Notes: generated by a model not told the origin, from the sequence alone. A stretch of 52,741 nucleotides of DNA from DATFMP01 sp035266845 (GCA_035266845.1 DATFMP010000002.1:1-52741), one strand, 5' to 3'; shown: positions 42,845 through 51,458, counted from the stretch's first letter. A program made the numbers and translations.

Positions 42845-43841
42845 AGCCAAGGGACATACCAGGGCCCAACTCCGCCGTCTGATCACGGAGAACCTTTCGC
42901 TCAAGCTGTTCGCGCTCGCGCTGGCGGTTCTGATGTGGGGCTTCGTGGCCTCGCAACGGCGGGGAGAATCCACCGAGATCAAGTTCACCACGCCGCTGGT
43001 GTTCAAGAACATCCCGACCAACCTGGAAGTGACCAACGCACCGGTGCAATCGGTGGGCGTGCTGGTGGGCGTGCAGCGCTCGCTGGGCAATTCGGTGAAC
43101 CCGAACCTGTTCCAGGTCAGCATCGACCTGTCGTCCCAGCTCCCGGGGCAGCTCAACTATTCGCTGACGGACAAGAACGTCTCCTACAACAACGGCCCGC
43201 CGCCGCCCGGCATGACGGTGCAGCAGATCAGCCCCGCGGTGATTCCCATCACGCTGGAGGAGGCGCTCGTCAAGGAGGTGCCGATCCGGCCGCGCTTCTT
43301 CGGCGATCTGGCGCCAGGGTTCTCCATCGAATCCATCCAGATCCGCCCGCCCGCGGCCAAGGTGCAGGGCGCACGCTCGCGGCTGGACAAGCTGGACCAC
43401 ATCTATACGCGCCCGCTGGACCTGCAGGATCTGGACTCCAACGTGGAGATGCTGGTGGAGCTGGATCTGCCGGCCGACCTGCGGCTGGCGCCCAAGCAGG
43501 AGAACTTCTTTCACGCGTACATCAAGGTCACGCAGAACGTCTCGCGGGCGCTGCTGCGCGATATCCCCGTGGTGGTGGAGAACGCCAAGTACAAGTACAA
43601 GATCAGCACCACGTTGCTGAACGTGTATCTGGAAGGGCCGGAAGACGTGATGCGGAAGCTGGACAAGGAGAACGTGTTCGCCGTGCTGGACCTGTCCAAG
43701 TATCCGCCCGGTGACTACCGCGGCCAGGCACCCAAGGTGGTGGTGCCGGATACGGTGAAGGTGCTCGAACAGTGGCCGATCGTCGACCTGTTCGTCATCA
43801 ACAGTCCGGCCAAGCCCGGCCCGCCTCCCAAGAAGCCCTGA
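42798..43841 (+). CDS. YbbR domain protein, putative CdaA regulator
   Basis: The 347-residue protein has one N-terminal membrane helix (LSLKLFALALAVLMWGFVA, about 34-52) and an outer region built of YbbR domains (IKFTTPLVFKNIPTNLEV; VPIRPRFFGDLAPGF; IPVVVENAKYKYKIS), ending in a proline/lysine tail. It overlaps cdaA by 47 bp in another frame, indicating coupled translation. In Firmicutes the homologue (CdaR) binds CdaA. A GlmM gene often follows in other genomes; here it does not, and rng comes next after 193 bp. Confidence 0.9.
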   Translation: MRSPKLIRKLNPPGARAKGHTRAQLRRLITENLSLKLFALALAVLMWGFVASQRRGESTEIKFTTPLVFKNIPTNLEVTNAPVQSVGVLVGVQRSLGNSVNPNLFQVSIDLSSQLPGQLNYSLTDKNVSYNNGPPPPGMTVQQISPAVIPITLEEALVKEVPIRPRFFGDLAPGFSIESIQIRPPAAKVQGARSRLDKLDHIYTRPLDLQDLDSNVEMLVELDLPADLRLAPKQENFFHAYIKVTQNVSRALLRDIPVVVENAKYKYKISTTLLNVYLEGPEDVMRKLDKENVFAVLDLSKYPPGDYRGQAPKVVVPDTVKVLEQWPIVDLFVINSPAKPGPPPKKP

Positions 43842-43908
43842 GGCGGCACCGCCTGGGACTTGCGCGGCGGGTGCAGGGGGGCCTGTCACCCACCGCGCCG
43901 GGATCGGC

Positions 43909-43914
43909 TATACT
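43909..43914 (+). promoter_or_regulatory. -10-like element upstream of rng
   Basis: TATACT matches the -10 consensus at five of six positions and lies about 120 bp before rng. No good -35 hexamer stands at 16-18 bp; TGTCAC at 43884 gives a 19-bp spacer. Weak support. Confidence 0.35.
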
Positions 43915-44034
43915 GGAAGCCACACAGAATTTTGCCCGTATAGCGTCACATCGCCGGCGGGCCGGCCCGCCCCGACCGCAGCACTCGGGCCGCCCCGCAC
44001 CAATACACGTTTCGCCAAGCATTTCAGGGACATC

Positions 44035-45546
44035 ATGGCCAAGGACATCATCATCAACCACACCGAGCTGGAGACGCGCGTCGCCGTGCTGGACGACGGC
44101 ACGGTGACCGAGCTGTATCACGAGCGGGAGAAGGAGCGCGGCGTCGTCGGCAACATCTACAAGGGCAAGGTCATCAAGGTGCTGCCCGGCATGGAATCGG
44201 CCTTTGTGGACATCGGCCTGGAAAAGGCCTCGTTCCTCTACGTGGACGACGTGCTGCCGGACTTCACCGTCTACGACGACTTCGACGAGTCGGGCGGGGA
44301 GCGCCCCACGGCCAGCGGCAACGGCCGCGGCAAGGGCCAGCGGCCGCCCATCGACCAGTTGCTCAAGGAGGGCCAGGAAATCCTGGTGCAGGTGTCCAAG
44401 GGGCCCATCGGCACCAAGGGCGCGCGCATCACCGGGCATCTCTCCCTCCCGGGCCGCAACCTGGTCTACATGCCCACCATGGACAGCGTGGGGGTCTCGC
44501 GGCAGATTTCGGACGATCACGAGCGCCAACGCCTCAAGGACATCGTCAACCGTCTGCGCCCGGAAAAGTCCGGCTTCATCATCCGCACCGTGGCCGAGGG
44601 GCGCTCCGAGGACGAGTTCCGCTCGGATATCAACTTCCTCGCCTCCCTGTGGGACAACATCCTGCAGCAATACGCCGCCTCCTCCGCGCCGATGCTGGTG
44701 TACCAGGACCTGAGCATCACCTTCCGCGTGATCCGGGACCTGCTCTCCAATGACGTGAAGCGGCTGATCATCGACGACGACGACCAGTACCAGCGCGTGC
44801 GCAACTTCCTGCGGGAGTTCCTGCCCAAGTACGCCTCGGTGGTGCAGCACTACAACCGCCGGCAGCCGGTGTTCGACTACTACGGCATCGAGGAGGAGAT
44901 CGACCGCGCCATGAGCCACAAGGTGTGGCTCAAGTCCGGCGGCTACCTCGTGATCGACCAGACCGAGGCCCTCACGGCCGTTGACGTGAACACGGGGCGC
45001 TTCGTGGGCAAGGCCAGCCACGAGGAGACGATCCTCAAGACCAACCTGGAGGCCGTGCAGGAGATCGTCTATCAGCTCAAGCTGCGCAACATCGGGGGCA
45101 TCATCATCATCGACCTGATCGATATGGAGTCGCCCCAGAACCGGCAGCGCGTGTACCAGGCTCTAAAGGAGGAGCTGAAGCACGACAAGGCCCGCAGCAA
45201 GATTCTCCAGATCAGCGAGATCGGGCTGGTGGAAATGACCCGCAAGCGCGACCGGGAGAACCTGGGTTGGCTGCTCTCCACGCCATGCCCCTACTGCGAC
45301 GGCACGGGCCGCATCAAGTCGCTCAGCTCCGTCGCCTTCGAGCTGTTCCGCGAGCTGGAGCGCATGCGGCTGACCTCGCGAAATCTGGGCGCCCTGACCA
45401 TCAACGTCCATCCGGACGTGGCCGACTACATGCTCACCGAGGAACGCGACTACCTGGAAAAGCTGCAGGCCAAGATCGGCCAGCCGTTCTCGGTGCGCTC
45501 CATGGATGCCTTCCACCATGAGCAGTTCGAGATCTACGAGTTCTGA
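44035..45546 (+). CDS. rng: Ribonuclease G (RNase E/G family)
   Basis: RNase G is an endoribonuclease that processes 16S rRNA 5' ends and decays some mRNAs. The 503-residue protein starts with KDIIINHTELETRVAVLDDG, has the S1 domain (GNIYKGKVIKVLPGMESAFVDIG at about 38-60), the 5'-sensor/catalytic DNase I-like fold with LTAVDVNTGRFVG and GGIIIIDLIDM, and the zinc-link region STPCPYCDGTGRI. Length fits RNase G, not the longer RNase E with its C-terminal scaffold. An acidic-then-Gly/Arg insert lies at about 82-102 in the S1 region. It overlaps the next gene by 41 bp. Confidence 0.93.
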   Translation: MAKDIIINHTELETRVAVLDDGTVTELYHEREKERGVVGNIYKGKVIKVLPGMESAFVDIGLEKASFLYVDDVLPDFTVYDDFDESGGERPTASGNGRGKGQRPPIDQLLKEGQEILVQVSKGPIGTKGARITGHLSLPGRNLVYMPTMDSVGVSRQISDDHERQRLKDIVNRLRPEKSGFIIRTVAEGRSEDEFRSDINFLASLWDNILQQYAASSAPMLVYQDLSITFRVIRDLLSNDVKRLIIDDDDQYQRVRNFLREFLPKYASVVQHYNRRQPVFDYYGIEEEIDRAMSHKVWLKSGGYLVIDQTEALTAVDVNTGRFVGKASHEETILKTNLEAVQEIVYQLKLRNIGGIIIIDLIDMESPQNRQRVYQALKEELKHDKARSKILQISEIGLVEMTRKRDRENLGWLLSTPCPYCDGTGRIKSLSSVAFELFRELERMRLTSRNLGALTINVHPDVADYMLTEERDYLEKLQAKIGQPFSVRSMDAFHHEQFEIYEF

Positions 45547-46516
45547 GGCCCCTCCGACGGAAAGCACCGACGCCCAACACGCCATCGTGCCCCCGGAGGA
45601 TGCCCGCATCCGCCTGGACAAATGGCTGTGTGAGCGGCCGGGCATCGTTTCGCGCGAGATGGCGCACCGGCTGATCCTGCAAGGGGCCGTGACCCTGAAC
45701 GGGCGCACGACCGAGCCCGCCAAGCAGGTGCGGCCGGGTGACGTGGTGGAGTACCGGCTGCCCCCTCCCGAGGTGCTGGCCATCCCGGCCGAGGCGGCGG
45801 AGCTGGAAGTGCTCTACGAGGACAGCGCGCTGATCGTCATCAACAAGCCCGCCGGCGTGCCCATGCACCCCGGGCCGGGGCACCGGCGCGGCACCATGGT
45901 GAACTTCCTGCTGGCGCATTGCCACGACCTCTCCGGCATCGGTGGCGTTCTGCGGCCGGGCATCGTGCACCGGCTGGACATGGATACCTCGGGCGTCATC
46001 GTGGCGGCCAAGACCGACGCCGCGCACCAGCACCTGGCCCAGCAGTTCAAGCTGCACACCGTGCACCGCGTCTACCGCGCCGTCGTCGTGGGCCAGCCCC
46101 GCGGCCGGCAGGGCACCATCGACCTGCCCGTGGCCCGGCACGAGGCCCACCGCATCAAGCGCGCCGTCACCGAGCGCGGCAAACGCGCCGTCACGCACTG
46201 GGAAGTGGAGCGACGCCTGGGGTCCTTCACACTGATGCGGCTGCGGCTGGAGACGGGCCGCACCCACCAGATCCGCGTACACCTCGCCCATGCAGGCTGG
46301 CCCGTGCTGGGCGATCCGCTCTATGGCCTGGCCCGCCACCGCGGGCTGAAGCTCCCGCCCGACTTGCTGAGCCGCATCGAGGGTCTGGGCCGGCAGGCCC
46401 TGCACGCCGCGGAGCTGGGCTTCACCCACCCCACCAGCGGCGAGTGGCTGCAGTTCCGCACACCCTTCCCGCCCGACCTGCAGGCGATCCTGGAGGCGCT
46501 GGCGGCCAACGGCTGA
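45506..46516 (+). CDS. RluA-family pseudouridine synthase with S4 domain (RluD-like)
   Basis: The protein of up to 336 residues carries an S4 RNA-binding domain (IRLDKWLCERPGIVSREMAHRL) and the catalytic RLD motif in RPGIVHRLDMDTSGVIV, with the aspartate that attacks uridine. TGRTHQIRVHLAHAGWPVLGD is the other hallmark. It most resembles RluD, which modifies 23S rRNA helix 69, but RluC or others are possible. The start overlaps rng by 41 bp; ATG 45518 and GTG 45587 are alternatives, as the first ~30 residues look unconserved. Confidence 0.9.
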   Translation: MPSTMSSSRSTSSEAPPTESTDAQHAIVPPEDARIRLDKWLCERPGIVSREMAHRLILQGAVTLNGRTTEPAKQVRPGDVVEYRLPPPEVLAIPAEAAELEVLYEDSALIVINKPAGVPMHPGPGHRRGTMVNFLLAHCHDLSGIGGVLRPGIVHRLDMDTSGVIVAAKTDAAHQHLAQQFKLHTVHRVYRAVVVGQPRGRQGTIDLPVARHEAHRIKRAVTERGKRAVTHWEVERRLGSFTLMRLRLETGRTHQIRVHLAHAGWPVLGDPLYGLARHRGLKLPPDLLSRIEGLGRQALHAAELGFTHPTSGEWLQFRTPFPPDLQAILEALAANG

Positions 46517-46652
46517 TGGGCGGGTCGATGCCGCAGCCGTTCCGGGCACTGGTGCACGGGAACCGTAGGGGCATAGCATGCCGCGCCCTTACGGCCAATC
46601 GGGGTATCCGCGGGACGATTTCGAAGCGCGACGGGAGAGCCGGCCCGGCGCC

Positions 46653-46820
46653 TCAATCCCCGGCGCAGTTCTCGATGAGGGCGCCGCAGGTGCGGCAGAA
46701 GACCTTGCAGTGGTTATAGACCACGTCGCGGCTGCCGCAGCGGAAGCACCGCAGCACGGGATCCAGCGCGCGGCGCAGCAAGGCCGGACGGCGTGGACGG
46801 GCGATTGTCGTGTGCGACAT
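46653..46820 (-). CDS. Small zinc-ribbon protein (55 residues)
   Basis: A short frame encodes a basic N-terminus followed by cysteine pairs: C25-x2-C28 (LRCFRCGSRDV), C38, C42-x2-C45 (VFCRTCGALIEN) and C52, near the end NCAGD. This is the pattern of a zinc ribbon. AGGGG lies about 10 nt before ATG 46820. It is 69 bp downstream of the FlgT-like gene on the same strand. Regular cysteine spacing in an otherwise empty gap supports a real gene; the function is unknown. Confidence 0.72.
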   Translation of the reverse strand: MSHTTIARPRRPALLRRALDPVLRCFRCGSRDVVYNHCKVFCRTCGALIENCAGD

Positions 46821-46889
46821 CGGGACGCCCCTCGCAGACAGCGGGAAGACGTGCGGGCCGACCGGCGGATGCCGGCCGGCCCGATGGGG

Positions 46890-48083
46890 TCACTCGGTCT
46901 TCTTGAGGTTGGAGAACACCATGCGGTTGCCGGCGGTGGACTGGGTCTGCAGCTCGATGCCCTTGTCCTTCAGCCCGGCCCGCAGCATGCGGCGCAGCCG
47001 CGAGGCGTCCTCGCTGGAGAACAGCTCCACCTCCAGGTAGTTGATGGTGTTTTTCAGCTCGGACAGGTTGTTGAAGCCCGGCGTGTTCTCCAGGAAATCC
47101 AGGATCTTGTCCTTCTCGTCGTCCGAGAAGTCCCGGAAGGCGAGCAGGTAGTTGAAGCCCTCGTCACCGATCTGCTTGTAGTAGTCCGTGATGCGGTCAA
47201 TGGCCTCCTTGGCCGCTTCCCGCCCCGCCTTGTCCGATGCGGCGGAAAGACCCCGCTCCCAGTCGTAGGGCCCCGCGTTGGCCTGCAGCAGCTGCTTGGC
47301 CTCGGCCTCCGTATCGGCCACTTGGCGGCCGGTGGTGGTCTCGTACACGCTGATGCGGATGGTGCTGTACGCGGCGGAGAAGAGCCCACCCTTGGGGCCG
47401 CGCTTGCCCGCGACGTTGCCGAAGCGCACGAGCAGGTCCGCCTGCTGGTCCAGCGCCATGGCGATCAGGTCATCCACGGGCCGGTCCACGCGCGCCGCCC
47501 GCTCGATCTGCTGATAGACCTTGGCGGTGGCGGCCTCGTTGAACAGGCGGAAGCCCGCCTTGTTGAACTCGTCGCGGATGCCCTGCAGGGCCGACATCGT
47601 GGCGCCGTTGTTGCGGTCCAGCGCATTGGGATTGTCGGAGTGGTAGATCACCATCACGCGCTTGTTGCCCATCTCCTTGTGCAGGATGCGCAGCGCCGAG
47701 AGGCGATCCTTCAACAGGTCCTGAGCCACCTCCGCGCGGATCTTCACGCGGTAGGACTGCTGGTCCGCGGTGGGCCCTTCGTCCAGGATCGTGTACTTGG
47801 TCACGAAGCCCTGGGCCGAGGTGAGCACCTTGTCGCGGATGATCTCGAAGTTCTCGCTGACCGTCTTGGAATCGAGCACTAGGCCCACGCCCTGCTCCAC
47901 CGCATTGCGCTGGGCATTGAGCAGGGCCTGCTTGCGGGCGCCGGCCATGTTGTTGTTGAGGATGGCGGCCAGGCCTTCGGCCTCCACCGGCGCCGCGGAG
48001 GCCAGCGGGGCCACCAGCAGCAGCAGGGCCAGCGCCAGCAGGGCGCCACGGAGTGTCATTCGCAGGGTTTGGACGGCTTGCAT
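46890..48083 (-). CDS. Exported protein with FlgT N-terminal-like domain
   Basis: The 397-residue protein has a signal peptide (LRGALLALALLLLVAPLASAA) and then a region like the FlgT N-terminal domain: ARKQALLNAQRNAVEQGVG, followed by TSAQGFVTKYTILDEGPT and SYRVKIRAEVAQDLL. The middle (RVMVIYHSDNPNALDR) and the C-terminal SHOCT-like helical part are not assigned. AGGAAGGAAGC sits right before ATG 48083. FlgT assembles the flagellar H-ring in Vibrio, but similar domains occur in non-flagellar envelope proteins; no flagellar gene lies nearby. Confidence 0.72.
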   Translation of the reverse strand: MQAVQTLRMTLRGALLALALLLLVAPLASAAPVEAEGLAAILNNNMAGARKQALLNAQRNAVEQGVGLVLDSKTVSENFEIIRDKVLTSAQGFVTKYTILDEGPTADQQSYRVKIRAEVAQDLLKDRLSALRILHKEMGNKRVMVIYHSDNPNALDRNNGATMSALQGIRDEFNKAGFRLFNEAATAKVYQQIERAARVDRPVDDLIAMALDQQADLLVRFGNVAGKRGPKGGLFSAAYSTIRISVYETTTGRQVADTEAEAKQLLQANAGPYDWERGLSAASDKAGREAAKEAIDRITDYYKQIGDEGFNYLLAFRDFSDDEKDKILDFLENTPGFNNLSELKNTINYLEVELFSSEDASRLRRMLRAGLKDKGIELQTQSTAGNRMVFSNLKKTE

Positions 48084-48269
48084 GCTTCCTTCCTCGTGAA
48101 CGCTTGGCTCGGAGGCCCGTCTCGCGGACCGGGGAGCCGCTGCGTTGCTGGGCTGCGGGTGCGGCGCCCCCATCGAGGGCCCGCGCGGGCCGCATCCTGC
48201 GGCCCATCCCGGTGTCGAATCGTTCGGACCCGCCCGCGTCGGCCACCAGGCCGGGCCGCGGGGGCCGGG

Positions 48270-48737
48270 TCAGATCAGCTTGGTCTGCTCCAGATACCGC
48301 AACAGGGTTCCCAGCCAGGAGCCGATTGCGGAGCCCGCCAGCTCGTTCTGGAACATCGGAAGGTGCGTCATTACGACCCAGTATAACGCCAACGAGATCG
48401 TGACGCCCTTGGCAAATCCGACCACCCCGCCGGCGAGTTGGCTCAGCCCGCTTTCCGGCGAGCGGCGGAACATATCGCTGAAGCCCGCCAGGAACACGCC
48501 CACCAGGTAGCCCGCCACCATCAGCAGCACGAATGCCAGCAGCTCGGCCGCGCTGCGATCCTGCAGCAGCGGATTGAGCTGCTCGGCCAGCGCCCGCGAG
48601 TAGTGCGTCGCGGCCAGGAACCCGGCGCCGAGCCCCACCAATGCGAACAGCTCCCGCACCAGACCGCGCAAATAGCTGAGCAGGGTGAAGGCCAGAATGA
48701 TGACGACGAAGATGATGTCGAATAGATTAATGCTCAA
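48270..48737 (-). CDS. cvpA: CvpA family membrane protein
   Basis: The 155-residue protein has four hydrophobic helices (LFDIIFVVIILAFTLLSYLRG; LFALVGLGAGFLAATHYS; ELLAFVLLMVAGYLVGVFLAG; FAKGVTISLALYWVVM), the CvpA layout, with RGLVRELF and GGVVGFAKG as conserved loops. The start is TTG 48737, with GGGGAG 8 nt upstream; no ATG or GTG fits. CvpA affects colicin V export and envelope stress in enterobacteria, but its molecular role is unsettled. Confidence 0.85.
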   Translation of the reverse strand: MSINLFDIIFVVIILAFTLLSYLRGLVRELFALVGLGAGFLAATHYSRALAEQLNPLLQDRSAAELLAFVLLMVAGYLVGVFLAGFSDMFRRSPESGLSQLAGGVVGFAKGVTISLALYWVVMTHLPMFQNELAGSAIGSWLGTLLRYLEQTKLI

Positions 48738-48875
48738 CGCGCGGCTCCCCTGCCGAAGGAGTACGGGTATGCCTGGGCTCCCGCCGGCTGTCTGTGCGGA
48801 GGCGGGGGTCTCCCTCGCCAGTGGCGCACCCACCGCCTTCCCGGAGGCCGCGCCGGACTGCGCGCGCCGGGGCGC

Positions 48876-49376
48876 TCAGAAGCGCTCGATGCGGCGCAGC
48901 GCGTCGTAGAGCACGATGGCCACCGCCGAGGACAGGTTCAACGAGCGCACGCCGGGCTCGGCCATCGGCACAGTATAGCATTGTGTGGCGTATCGTTCCA
49001 AAAGTGATTGGGGCAGCCCCGCGGTCTCCTTGCCGAACAGCAGCCAGTCTCCGCGCGCCGCGGGCAGGTGCGTGTACGGCGCGCGGGCATGGCTGCTCAG
49101 CAGGTGGAAGCCCAGCGGCGGCAACCCCGCCACAAAGGACTCCAGCGCCGGCACGTGCTCCCAGCTCACGTGCTCCCAATAGTCCAGCCCGGCCCGGCGC
49201 AGGGCGGCGTCGTCCAGGTCGAAGCCCAGGGTGCCCACCAGCGTCAGGTGACAGCGCGTGGCGGCGCAAAGCCGGGCGATGTTGCCCGTGTTGGGCGGTA
49301 TCTGTGGCTCCACCAGCACCACGTTCAGCGCCGGATCGGTCACGCGGAAGCGGCTGCCGGCGGCCTGTGTGCTCAT
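48876..49376 (-). CDS. trmL: tRNA (cytidine/uridine-34 2'-O)-methyltransferase TrmL
   Basis: TrmL methylates the wobble ribose of tRNA-Leu. The 166-residue SPOUT enzyme contains LVEPQIPPNTGNIARLCAAT (about 21-40), LLFGKETAGLPQSLLER and MAEPGVRSLNLSSAVAIVLY, the motif-2 and motif-3 knot region that binds SAM. Length is standard for the YibK/TrmL group. It lies upstream of cvpA on the same strand with a 138 bp gap. Confidence 0.93.
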   Translation of the reverse strand: MSTQAAGSRFRVTDPALNVVLVEPQIPPNTGNIARLCAATRCHLTLVGTLGFDLDDAALRRAGLDYWEHVSWEHVPALESFVAGLPPLGFHLLSSHARAPYTHLPAARGDWLLFGKETAGLPQSLLERYATQCYTVPMAEPGVRSLNLSSAVAIVLYDALRRIERF

Positions 49377-49431
49377 GCGGTGCGTCGCGTGCGAGGGCGT
49401 GCGGCGGGGAGACTGCGTGCGGCCCGGCCGT

Positions 49432-49629
49432 TCAGGCCAGGGCGTGGTTCATCACCAGGCTCACATTGACCAGAACGTCGTCGCCGTAGTCCGCCACGGA
49501 GCGGATTTCGTACACACGGCCGTCGAACACGAACTCTTCCCCTGCCGCCAGTTCCTCGATATCGAGGCTGTCCAGGGGCAGGTGCAGCTTCCCGGCGTGG
49601 CCCAGAAGGCCGTAAATCGTCAAAATCAT
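49432..49629 (-). CDS. Small acidic protein of unknown function
   Basis: The 65-residue protein (MILTIYGLLGHAGKLHLPL at the start) is acidic, with no signal peptide or membrane helix and no recognised motif. GGGAAGAGAAAAGG lies before the ATG. It is divergent from the mycofactocin genes and 55 bp upstream of trmL. Its spacing and ribosome site support translation, but the family is unknown. Confidence 0.6.
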   Translation of the reverse strand: MILTIYGLLGHAGKLHLPLDSLDIEELAAGEEFVFDGRVYEIRSVADYGDDVLVNVSLVMNHALA

Positions 49630-49675
49630 GCCTTTTCTCTTCCCTGAAAAAAGGACCGCAGCCGAACAATGGGGG

Positions 49676-49704
49676 TTGGATTCTGTCCGTCGTTAATGCG
49701 ATAA
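49676..49704 (+). promoter_or_regulatory. Weak candidate promoter of mftABC
   Basis: TTGGAT at 49676-49681 and CGATAA at 49699-49704 are separated by 17 bp. It lies about 115 bp before mftA. Both hexamers match poorly. Confidence 0.25.
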
Positions 49705-49820
49705 GGGTGCCATTGCCAATACCGGTCGACACGCGACGGATTTCGGGGAGCACGCCCGCCAGGCGGCCCGGCGCCCCCGCCGCGCGGCGCATGCACCCGC
49801 AGCCTTCGGAGATGCCACGC

Positions 49821-50015
49821 ATGGAACCCACCACACCCCGCAACACCGCGTCCCAAGCCGCCCTGGCGCAGCCGCACCTGGCCGCCGAGCAGGCCCTGGC
49901 GCAAGCCGCCCAGCCCGGCACGCGGCTGGATCTCTCCCGCATGGAGCCCCCGCGCCGGCTGGCCGAGGCACGCCTGGAAGAAGTCACGATCGACGGCATC
50001 TGCGGCGTGTATTGA
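49821..50015 (+). CDS. mftA: Mycofactocin precursor peptide MftA
   Basis: MftA is the ribosomal precursor of the redox cofactor mycofactocin; MftC acts on its C-terminal Val-Tyr. The peptide ends EEVTIDGICGVY, matching the family ending IDGMCGVY except for Ile in place of Met. At 64 residues from ATG 49821 it is longer than typical precursors, with an Ala/Gln-rich leader. CGGAG lies 9 nt upstream; ATGs at 49812 and 49791 are alternatives. Its stop overlaps the mftB start (TGATG). Confidence 0.9.
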   Translation: MEPTTPRNTASQAALAQPHLAAEQALAQAAQPGTRLDLSRMEPPRRLAEARLEEVTIDGICGVY

Positions 50016-50377
50016 TGGGCCAGCCCCACCCCCAGCCCTCGGCTACCCCGACCGATGCGGCCGGCGCGGCGCCTGATGCGCGCGCGCCCCAGCCGGGCCG
50101 CCGCTACGCGCCGGCGCGGGGCTTCACGTACCGCCGGGAGCCCTTCGGGGGCATTCTGTACCACTACGAGGGCATCCAGCCCGACCCTCGCGTGACCTTC
50201 GTGGACAACGCATTCCTGATCGACCTGCTGGACGCCGTGCAGGCGCATCCGCACCTGCCGCTGAGCGAGCTGAGCGACGCCGTGCAGGCGCGTTTCGGCC
50301 TGGGGCCGGCCGAGCGGGAGCGCATGGATAGCTTCTTCGGCACCCTCATCGCGCGAGGCGCGCTTGTTCCAGAATAG
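50015..50377 (+). CDS. mftB: Mycofactocin RRE chaperone MftB
   Basis: MftB is the RiPP recognition element that presents MftA to MftC. The 120-residue protein has a disordered Pro/Ala-rich N-terminus of about 30 residues and a PqqD-like fold: FTYRREPFGGILYHYEG, RVTFVDNAFLIDLLDAV and a C-terminal MDSFFGTLIARGALVPE. It starts in the mftA stop and overlaps mftC by 14 bp, so all three are translationally coupled. The pairing is clear from context; PqqD-type alone would be ambiguous. Confidence 0.88.
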   Translation: MGQPHPQPSATPTDAAGAAPDARAPQPGRRYAPARGFTYRREPFGGILYHYEGIQPDPRVTFVDNAFLIDLLDAVQAHPHLPLSELSDAVQARFGLGPAERERMDSFFGTLIARGALVPE

Positions 50378-51458
50378 CTGCATCACCGAAGCAGCCCGCG
50401 TGCAGGGCCTCTCCGCGCCGATCACGGTCACGTGGGAGGTGACCAACCGCTGCAACCTGCGCTGCGCGCACTGCCTCTCGGCCTCCGGACCGGAAGCGGA
50501 TACCCGCCTGGAGTTGTCCCTGGACGAGGCCAAGGCGGTGGTGGACCAGCTCGCCGCGGCGCGGGTGTTCCAGATCCACTTCGGCGGCGGCGAGCCGTTC
50601 GTCTACCCCGGCTTCATGGAGCTGCTGCGCCACGCGCAGTCCCGCGGCTTTTGCTGCCTGTGCATCAGCACCAACGGCGCGCTGCTGGGCGAGAAGCGCA
50701 TCGCGGAGCTGGAAGCGATGGGCGGCATCTACCTGCAGCTCAGCCTGGACGGCGCCAGCGAGGCCGCCTGCGACGCCATCCGCGGGCCCGGCGCCTTCCG
50801 CAAGGTGCTGGGCGCCCTGGAGCGCCTGCAAGGCACGTCCATCGTGCGCACGCTGAACTTCGTGTACTGCCGGGGAAACGCCCACGAACTGGACGCCATG
50901 CTGGCGCTGGCCCAGCGCTACGGCGCCACGCTGCGCATCACGCGGCTCAAGCCCTCGGGCCGCGGAGCGGAGGTCTATGGCGACCTGCGGCCCACCCAGG
51001 CGCAGCTCGCGCACCTGCACGACTGGCTGCAGGCCCACGACGAGGTGCTCACCGGCGACACCTTCTTCCACCTCAACGCGCTGGGCGGGGCGCCCCTGGG
51101 CGGCTTCCAGTTCTGCGGGGCCGCGCGCATGACCTGCCTCATCACGCCCAACGGCGATGTGTTCCCCTGCGCCTTCACCCAGAGTGACGTGTTCCGCGCC
51201 GGCAACTTGCGCGAGCAGGACTTCGGCGCCGTCTGGCGCGATTCGGCCGTGTTCAACCGCGTGTTCCGCCAGCGCCCCGGCGGCGCCTGCACCACCTGTG
51301 ACGCCTACGAGGGCTGCGGGGGGGGCTGCCCGGCGGTCAAGCACGCCGTGGCGGGCCGGCTGGACATCCCCGATCCCGACTGCGTGCTGGAAACGGCGCG
51401 CGACCTCGCCCGCCGCACCCCCCTCGCCGACGAAACCACGCCCCTCTGCGCGGGGTAG
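50364..51458 (+). CDS. mftC: Mycofactocin radical SAM maturase MftC
   Basis: MftC decarboxylates the C-terminal tyrosine of MftA and then forms a Val-Tyr cross-link, using SAM. The 364-residue protein has the radical SAM motif C30-x3-C34-x2-C37 (TNRCNLRCAHC), the HFGGGEPFVYPGF motif and a C-terminal SPASM region (FCGAARMTCLITPNGDVFPC; CTTCDAYEGCGGGCPAVK; DPDC). The start is TTG 50364 inside mftB. No mftD, mftE, mftF or mftR gene follows; the next genes are on the other strand. Confidence 0.92.
   Translation: MFQNSCITEAARVQGLSAPITVTWEVTNRCNLRCAHCLSASGPEADTRLELSLDEAKAVVDQLAAARVFQIHFGGGEPFVYPGFMELLRHAQSRGFCCLCISTNGALLGEKRIAELEAMGGIYLQLSLDGASEAACDAIRGPGAFRKVLGALERLQGTSIVRTLNFVYCRGNAHELDAMLALAQRYGATLRITRLKPSGRGAEVYGDLRPTQAQLAHLHDWLQAHDEVLTGDTFFHLNALGGAPLGGFQFCGAARMTCLITPNGDVFPCAFTQSDVFRAGNLREQDFGAVWRDSAVFNRVFRQRPGGACTTCDAYEGCGGGCPAVKHAVAGRLDIPDPDCVLETARDLARRTPLADETTPLCAG

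Noticed and set aside
49821..51458. PQQ biosynthesis (pqqA-like peptide with PqqD and PqqE)
   Set aside because: The peptide lacks the Glu and Tyr pair of PqqA and ends in IDGICGVY, the mycofactocin signature.
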